This document shows, in pieces, positions 23,902-28,528 of a stretch of 28,528 nt of DNA. A model generated the notes under the pieces. It searched no databases and was not told the DNA's origin. It was given only the letters and a program-made list of their open reading frames with translations. This stretch comes from Pseudomonadota bacterium (GTDB lineage: Bacteria; Pseudomonadota; Alphaproteobacteria; Sphingomonadales; Sphingomonadaceae). Within the stretch, counting starts at the first letter, position 1, and the number at the start of each line of letters is the position of its first letter. Both the position numbers and the translations under genes were made by a program. The DNA lies in the NCBI GenBank assembly GCA_023413015.1, contig JAEZQR010000096.1, forward strand, positions 1 to 28,528. The letters are read 5' to 3'.

Positions 23902-23919
23902 AGGCGCCCCCGCGCCTTT
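23902..23919 (+). terminator. Weak intrinsic terminator candidate after tetR
   Basis: AGGCGC (23902-23907) and GCGCCT (23912-23917) form a perfect 6-bp GC-rich stem with a CCCC loop, starting 6 nt after the tetR stop. Only three T residues follow, so termination may be partial. Confidence 0.4.
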
Positions 23920-23925
23920 ACCCTC

Positions 23926-23950
23926 GGAAACTTTCGCATTACATTTCGTT
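23926..23950 (+). promoter_or_regulatory. EcfG-like (general stress sigma) promoter candidate
   Basis: GGAAAC (23926-23931) and CGTT (23947-23950) resemble the alphaproteobacterial EcfG consensus (GGAAC, 16-18 bp spacer, GTT) with one deviation in the first element. A start site 6-8 nt downstream would give a leader of about 30 nt to the small ORF at 23990. The match is suggestive only. Confidence 0.3.
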
Positions 23951-23989
23951 CAGGACATAAAAGAACAAGTCCTGGGGATGGAGATGCTT

Positions 23990-24091
23990 ATGGCCAAGCT
24001 TGAGCTTGCCTGCGAGACGCTCTGCATAGCCGGCGTTCTGCTGACTCCCGTCTGGCTCGCCTACAAGGTGATGCTCTTCGCCATCGGCTAA
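23990..24091 (+). CDS. Small single-span membrane protein (33 aa)
   Basis: An ATG at 23990 is preceded by GGAG with 6-nt spacing, a better ribosome binding site than most in this window. The product has 33 residues: a short charged start (MAKLE), then a largely hydrophobic run (LCIAGVLLTPVWLAYKVMLFAIG) able to span the membrane once, and a TAA stop. In-frame ATGs at 23978 and 23984 would add four or two residues but lack a well-placed Shine-Dalgarno. I do not recognise a family. It lies alone downstream of tetR and of an EcfG-like promoter candidate. It may be a stress-induced small membrane protein, or a chance ORF; coding is plausible but unproven. Confidence 0.42.
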   Translation: MAKLELACETLCIAGVLLTPVWLAYKVMLFAIG

Positions 24092-24106
24092 GGCGGCGTC
24101 CACCCA

Positions 24107-24292
24107 TCAGGAGCCGGTAAGTTCGACAGTCCGGTCGATAGCGATCGCCCTCAAGAAGCTTCGTCGTGGCTCACGACGACGAGCGCGCCATTGTAATGCG
24201 GAGCGCGCTTTCTAGGATCTCGACTACATCGACATCAAGATGGTTGGTCGGCTTCGTCGAGCAAGCGCAAGCGAGTCGAGCGTAAGGAGGGC
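24107..24292 (-). pseudogene. Decayed C-terminal fragment of an ABC-F ATPase
   Basis: Reading the - strand with frame changes recovers a clear ABC-F tail. LLDE (from 24264), then after one extra base PTNHLDVDVVEILESALR, then after a lost base YNGALVVVSHDEA, then after another lost base FLRAIAIDRTVELTGS and TGA at 24109-24107. The Walker B/D-loop (LLDEPTNHLD) and the switch histidine (SHDEAF) are the hallmarks of the family, and full-length relatives end in a similar way. At least three frameshifts break it, and the Walker A and signature motifs are absent, so it cannot encode a working ATPase. The parent probably was a ribosome-associated ABC-F protein. The alignment is by eye. Confidence 0.65.
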
Positions 24293-24389
24293 GGACATGA
24301 ATAGGTAACTGGATAGTGGAAGGGCGAAGCGGGCTGGCGGAGGGGCGCCCGCGCGGGTAGCGTCGCTCTGACGGGCGGGAGAAGATCGA

Positions 24390-25592
24390 ATGCTGCGTGG
24401 ATTCGCCGTTAGGTTCATGCTCATGGCGTCGGTGGCTGCGAGTCCGGCCTTGGCCAATGAGCGCGCGTTCGGGGCGGCACTCGGCGATTTCCGCCATCTT
24501 CATCGCGCCGAGCTGCGGCGAGCCGGAATCGCCGGCAGCAGCTTCTATTTCGTGCGGGACGGGCGCACCGTGGCCGCCGATCATCTGGGCGAGCAGGACG
24601 CCGAGGCGCATGTGCCGGTCGACGCCGCAACCATCTACCACTGGGCCTCTATCACCAAGACGATGACGGGCATCGCGATCATGCAGCTGCGTGACCGCGG
24701 CCTCCTATCACTGGACGATCCGATTGTCCGCTACGTGCCGGAGCTTGCCCGGGTGCGCAATCCGTTCGGCGACACCGGCGCGATCACGATCCGGCAGCTG
24801 ATGAGCCACAGCGCCGGCTTTCGCAACGGCACCTGGCCATGGCGGGACCAGGAGTGGCAGCCGTTCGAGCCGCCCGGCTGGGCGCAGCTGGACGCAATGC
24901 TGCCCTATACCGAGGTGCTGTTCGCGCCGGGCACGCGCTTCAGCTATTCCAATCCTGGCATCGTCTATCTGGGGCAGGTGATCGAGCGGCTTACGGGCGA
25001 GGATTTCGAAGTCTATGTCGACAAGAACATCCTGCGGCCGCTCGGCATGCACGCCAGCTATTTCGACCGGACGCCACCGCACCTGCTGCGGCACCGTTCG
25101 CACAGCTATTATATCCGTGACGGCCGACGGGTCCCGGCGCCGTTCGACGTTGATACCGGCGTGACGGTATCGAACGGCGGGCTCAACGCGCCGATGACTG
25201 ACATGGCAAAATATGTCGCGTTCCTGATCGGCGATCCCGCGCGGGCGGCAGACTATGATCTCGTGCTGCGGCGCTCGTCGATCGAGGAGATGTGGCGGCC
25301 GGCGATTGCCGCTGGGGACGACTTCACGCAGGGGCGGATGGCGCGGACGACACAGAGCGGCCTCAGCTTCTTCATCGATGGGGCCGGACCGGTGCGGTTC
25401 GTCGGGCACAACGGCGACCAGAACGGCTTTCGGGCTTATCTCAGCCTCTGCCCGGATCAGCGCGTGGGAAGCCTGCTCGCCTTCAACACGGAGACCCGCG
25501 GCGTGCGCAACGATCCCTCCAACCGCGACACCGCCGAATCCCGCATCGCGCTGGCGACCGACCGCCTGTGCGAGGCGCTGGCGCGGCCCTAG
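24390..25592 (+). CDS. Secreted serine hydrolase, class C beta-lactamase/PBP4-like family
   Basis: The 400-residue product starts at an ATG with GGGAG 8 nt upstream. An N-terminal signal peptide (about residues 1-22, cleavage near ALA-NE) sends it to the periplasm. The catalytic motifs are complete: SxxK as Ser87-Lys90 (SITK), YxN as Tyr186-Asn188 (YSN), and the third motif HNG at 340-342. HNG in place of KTG is usual for esterase, D-aminopeptidase or EstB-type members rather than true cephalosporinases. The first in-frame alternative start (24417) would also keep a signal peptide. It is a single gene, convergent with the acylase gene. Substrate unknown; hydrolysis of an ester, peptide or lactam by an acyl-serine mechanism is expected. 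Confidence 0.88.
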   Translation: MLRGFAVRFMLMASVAASPALANERAFGAALGDFRHLHRAELRRAGIAGSSFYFVRDGRTVAADHLGEQDAEAHVPVDAATIYHWASITKTMTGIAIMQLRDRGLLSLDDPIVRYVPELARVRNPFGDTGAITIRQLMSHSAGFRNGTWPWRDQEWQPFEPPGWAQLDAMLPYTEVLFAPGTRFSYSNPGIVYLGQVIERLTGEDFEVYVDKNILRPLGMHASYFDRTPPHLLRHRSHSYYIRDGRRVPAPFDVDTGVTVSNGGLNAPMTDMAKYVAFLIGDPARAADYDLVLRRSSIEEMWRPAIAAGDDFTQGRMARTTQSGLSFFIDGAGPVRFVGHNGDQNGFRAYLSLCPDQRVGSLLAFNTETRGVRNDPSNRDTAESRIALATDRLCEALARP

Positions 25593-25630
25593 GGATAATC
25601 AGACGATCGCGGACCGTTCGCCCACGCCCT

Positions 25631-28045
25631 TCAATTGGACTGTTTCATCCCGTCGCTTCCCGGACGAAGAAGCGTACGAGCGACGGCATGCGCATCGACG
25701 GCGGCGCGGCTGAACAGCATCGGCTGCATCTTGCCGCCGATCCACGGCGCGTAGAGGTCGCGATAGTGCGGTGAGCGGGGATCGTTGGAATTGCCCGGCA
25801 GGTTGAGCATCAGCGAATTGTCCCACGCGCCGACGTCGATCAGCTGGAGATAGCTCGCTCCGCCGCTGACGTTCCATCCACTCCCGCGCAGCCAGCGCGC
25901 CATGACCGTATAGGAATCTCCGCCGGATTCCCCGCCCTCGATTGGCGGAAAGGCCGCGGCGATGTCGGGGATGCGCGACAAGGGGTGGCGAATGCGCACT
26001 TGGTGCAACGCCCCCCAGCGCCAAGCGGCCGGGTCCGCGCCGAGCGCCTCGCGCGCCTGCGCCCAGGCGGCAGCGAGGGCGGCGTCGAACAAGGCGTCGC
26101 GGGCCGCAGCGGGATCCGAGCCGAGCCGCTGATCGGGGTAGGCGAGGAGGCCGAGCAGCACCGACGGCGCAATCTCGTCAATCAGCTCGCGCGCCGGCTC
26201 GGGCACGATCGCCGCGAGCATACGCTTGCCGAGCTCGCGCCAGAGAAGCTGATAGAGCGCGGCCGGGGCGCTGTCGGCGTCGAGCCGCCCGTCCCAGCCG
26301 CGCAGCATCGCGAGCGCCGGTTCCGCCTCAGCCGAGGCTCTGGAAGGGAGCAGCCCGAGGAGCTGCCGCGCCGGCGTGGACAGGGTGTCGTTGAGGAGAG
26401 CGAGGCTGTCGGCGATGCCATGCCGCGGCTGCGACGACAGCACCTCGGCGATCCGGTCGTAGCGATAGGGGTCGCGGAACGAGAAGGCGGGAATGCGGTC
26501 GCGCGGCCAGTCCGGCGGCAGGTTGTTCTGGTTGGCGGAGGCGAACCAACCCTTGGCGGGGTTATACTCGCTCGGCAGCGACCGGAAATCGCGCATGCCG
26601 GTCCAGTCATAGCGCCCGTCGCCTGGCACCGGCATCAGCCCGTCGCCTCGCGGGCGCGCCGGCACGAAGCCGATCACCTGCCAGCCATGATTGCCGTCGA
26701 CGTCCGCATAGTGGAAATTGGTCGGTGAGGGATGGAAGCGGAAGGCGGCCTCCCGCAGGCTCTCCCAGTCGCGCGCGAGATTGATCGCGATCATGGCGAA
26801 GGCACCGCTCGCCCCCGGCTGCAGCTCGATCGCGGCGAGCGCAGTCGCGCGGCGCCGGGCGGAATCGTGCGAGACCACCGGCCCCTGCACGGCATAGCGC
26901 AGCGTCGCGGCGTGCGGCGCCGCGCCCTTTACGGGGATCGATACTTCGACCCGCTCGAACCGCCGCCACCCGTTTCCGTGGCGATAGCGCTCCGGATCGT
27001 CGGGGTGCAGCTCCAGGACGAACAGATCCTCCTGGTCGATATGGAAGTTCGTGCGGCCGAAGGCGAAGCGGTCCGTATGGCCCTGCATGATCCCCGGAAG
27101 GCCGGGCGAGCCGCCGCCGATTACGTCCAGGCCTGGCGCCGAAAGATGCGCGACATGACGCGGACCGAAGCCGCCGATCCCCAGGTGCGGGTCGTTGGCG
27201 AGGATCGGCCGCCCCGTCGCGCTGCGCCGCGGACCGATCGTCCAAGCATTGCTCCCGGCATTGCCACGCTCTGCCGCGCCTACCGCAGGAGAGGACGCTC
27301 CGGGCTCCGGCTCGGGCGTGGGGACGAGCGAGCCGAACGGCAGTCCACCAAGACGCAGCACGCCCAGATCAGCCTCGGAAACGGCGGTGACGTCCAGCCC
27401 TTCGGGCACGCTCAGCTTCCAGGCCGGCCGTAGGGGTGCCATCACCGCATCGAGCTCGAGCAAGCCCATCCCGGCGAGGCGGGCGCGGCGAACCTCGTCC
27501 TCGACGCTGCCGAACGATCCGCCGCGGGCCAGCACCAGATCCCGCACGTCCCATTTCAGGGGACGGACGCCAAGGATGCCATATTCCAGCGGCAGCAGGG
27601 CGGGCTCCGCCATCACCTCGTCGATGCGAGCGTTGATCCCGGCTACATAAGCGCGGGCGCAGGCGAGAATATTGTCGGGTACGCGCGCCAGCTCCGCCTC
27701 AAGGTCACCGCGGAACAGGAACAGTCGCGCCGCCGCATCATGTGCGGCGAACTCCGGTCCGAACGCTTCCGCCAGCTGCCCCAGCTCGCGCCGGTGGGAC
27801 AGGTCGATCTGGAACAGCCGGTCACGCGCGACGACGTAGCCCTGGCCGAAATAGGCGTCGGGGATCGACTGGGCGCGTATGTGCGGGACGCCCCAGGGAT
27901 CATCGATGATCTCGATCGGCGCCGACAAGCCTGCGGCCGTCACCTGCTGCGTGCGCGACTCCGCCGCCACGGCACGGCGAAGGTCGGTCGATAGGAATAC
28001 CATCGTTGCGGCCGTGCCGAGCAGGAGCGAGCGGCGGTTGAGCAT
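25631..28045 (-). CDS. Penicillin acylase / N-acyl-homoserine lactone acylase family protein
   Basis: This 804-residue Ntn hydrolase precursor begins with a twin-arginine-like signal (NRRSLLLG then a hydrophobic run ending AVAAES), suggesting Tat export. The alpha-chain region carries DPWGVPHIRA and QGYVVARDRLFQIDLSHR. The beta-chain nucleophile is Ser265 in GNAGSNAW, where autocatalytic cleavage between Gly264 and Ser265 is expected. Downstream, ILANDPHL, GHTDRFAFGRTNFHIDQEDLF, NFHYADVDGNHGW and the C-terminal SPHYRDLY..W are family blocks. GGGGGA lies 7 nt before the ATG. Members hydrolyse the amide of acyl-homoserine lactones, cyclic lipopeptides or beta-lactams, and the side-chain preference cannot be judged here. 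The gene is transcribed in the same direction as lysA upstream of it, with 112 bp between. Confidence 0.9.
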   Translation of the reverse strand: MLNRRSLLLGTAATMVFLSTDLRRAVAAESRTQQVTAAGLSAPIEIIDDPWGVPHIRAQSIPDAYFGQGYVVARDRLFQIDLSHRRELGQLAEAFGPEFAAHDAAARLFLFRGDLEAELARVPDNILACARAYVAGINARIDEVMAEPALLPLEYGILGVRPLKWDVRDLVLARGGSFGSVEDEVRRARLAGMGLLELDAVMAPLRPAWKLSVPEGLDVTAVSEADLGVLRLGGLPFGSLVPTPEPEPGASSPAVGAAERGNAGSNAWTIGPRRSATGRPILANDPHLGIGGFGPRHVAHLSAPGLDVIGGGSPGLPGIMQGHTDRFAFGRTNFHIDQEDLFVLELHPDDPERYRHGNGWRRFERVEVSIPVKGAAPHAATLRYAVQGPVVSHDSARRRATALAAIELQPGASGAFAMIAINLARDWESLREAAFRFHPSPTNFHYADVDGNHGWQVIGFVPARPRGDGLMPVPGDGRYDWTGMRDFRSLPSEYNPAKGWFASANQNNLPPDWPRDRIPAFSFRDPYRYDRIAEVLSSQPRHGIADSLALLNDTLSTPARQLLGLLPSRASAEAEPALAMLRGWDGRLDADSAPAALYQLLWRELGKRMLAAIVPEPARELIDEIAPSVLLGLLAYPDQRLGSDPAAARDALFDAALAAAWAQAREALGADPAAWRWGALHQVRIRHPLSRIPDIAAAFPPIEGGESGGDSYTVMARWLRGSGWNVSGGASYLQLIDVGAWDNSLMLNLPGNSNDPRSPHYRDLYAPWIGGKMQPMLFSRAAVDAHAVARTLLRPGSDGMKQSN

Positions 28046-28157
28046 CGATATATCCCCCGTGCGTGACGGCTCAGCCTAGCGGCGGCCCGGGCCTCGCGCC
28101 ACATCACAAGCGCTTGGGCGACCATAGGAACAGGCTATGGCCGGGCGAAAGACGCGC
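28046..28157. other. Short gap between lysA and the acylase gene
   Basis: These 112 bases hold the acylase ribosome binding site (28058-28053) and an inverted repeat CCATAG / CTATGG (28122-28127 and 28135-28140, 7-nt loop) about 18 bases after the lysA stop on the - strand. No T tract follows it in either direction. No clear promoter is visible. Confidence 0.35.
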
Positions 28158-28528
28158 TCAGGAGCCGGTCTGCCGATGCGGCTGCTTGCACCCGACAGGA
28201 AAGGACTCGACCGCGCCGAGCGGCTCGTCGGAAAACCAAGGTGGCAAAGCTTCGTCGGCAAGGAACAGCTCGTCCCCCCGACGCGGGCGCACCACCGCCC
28301 AGTCGGCTCCGTCGACGAGCACTTCGGGCGCCAGCGGCCGCGAATTGTAGGTGCCGGCCATGGTAGCCGCATAGGCGCCTGCCGTGCGGATGGCCATCAG
28401 GTCACCCGGGCCGACGCGGTCCATTCGCCGGGCGGACGCGAATATGTCGCCGCTTTCGCATACCGGGCCCACCACATCGGCGATCATCTCGCCGCCTTTG
28501 GGTGCGACAGCGCCGATCTCGTGCCAGG
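28158..28528 (-). CDS. lysA: Diaminopimelate decarboxylase, C-terminal part (partial)
   Basis: The frame is open from the window edge to TGA at 28160-28158 and shows the C-terminal end of a fold-III PLP decarboxylase. The visible residues include WHEIGAVAP, VVGPVCESGD with the active-site Cys of the CESGD motif, the GDLMAIRTAGAYAATMAGTYNSRP stretch (broken at several positions) and EVLVDG. Together these are typical of LysA, which makes L-lysine from meso-diaminopimelate. Beyond the usual end near PPWF there are about 24 extra residues (SDEPLGAVESFPVG onward). Ornithine/arginine-type decarboxylases share CESGD, but the AGAYxxxMAxxYNSRP context favours LysA. Confidence 0.78.
   Translation of the reverse strand, partial: WHEIGAVAPKGGEMIADVVGPVCESGDIFASARRMDRVGPGDLMAIRTAGAYAATMAGTYNSRPLAPEVLVDGADWAVVRPRRGDELFLADEALPPWFSDEPLGAVESFPVGCKQPHRQTGS

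Noticed and set aside
24161..24179. Perfect 8-bp inverted repeat with a 3-nt loop, considered as a terminator
   Set aside because: No T tract follows, and it is explained by the VVVSHDE coding of the ABC-F relic.
28122..28140. Inverted repeat CCATAG / CTATGG considered as the lysA terminator
   Set aside because: The stem is only 6 bp with a 7-nt loop and no T run follows on either strand.

Overview
The window is high-GC DNA from a Gram-negative bacterium. Gene content (lipoprotein efflux adaptor and outer-membrane factor, TetR-controlled RND pump, penicillin-acylase homologue, LEPR/DUF4347 giant protein) and strong GC codon bias suggest an alphaproteobacterium, probably Sphingomonadales. That placement is inference; no rRNA or tRNA gene is present to anchor it.

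Region 1 (1-17432, + strand) is one apparent operon. It begins with a giant repetitive surface or secreted protein whose 5' end lies outside the window (4,656 residues are visible). The visible N-terminus carries an LEPR motif and then a DUF4347 domain. About 28 cadherin/VCBS/Ig-like modules follow, interrupted by an EF-hand-bearing insert, and the protein ends with a proline-rich linker, an Ig-like domain and a basic tail. Coupled to it by an ATGA overlap is a membrane-fusion (HlyD-type) protein with an N-terminal GAF-like region. One base further on is a membrane M50 (site-2-protease type) protein with a PqqD-like N-terminus and an HlyD-like C-terminus. No ABC ATPase and no RTX repeats are visible. 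This looks like a dedicated export, processing or anchoring set for the giant protein, and it is the most interesting system here.

Region 2 (17429-23896) is a tripartite multidrug efflux cluster on the - strand. It runs lipoprotein adaptor, HAE1-type RND permease, NodT-type outer-membrane lipoprotein, with genes abutting or overlapping. A divergent tetR gene shares a 107-bp intergenic region that holds a palindromic operator candidate overlapping a candidate promoter. The outer-membrane factor gene and the M50 gene collide tail to tail with a 4-bp overlap.

Region 3 (23897-24389) holds a probable tetR terminator, a short membrane-peptide ORF with a good ribosome binding site and an EcfG-like promoter candidate, and a frameshifted relic of the C-terminus of an ABC-F ATPase on the - strand.

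Region 4 (24390-28528) contains a secreted class-C beta-lactamase-like serine hydrolase (+), a convergent penicillin/AHL-acylase family Ntn hydrolase with a twin-arginine signal (-), and the C-terminal end of a diaminopimelate decarboxylase (-) cut by the window edge.
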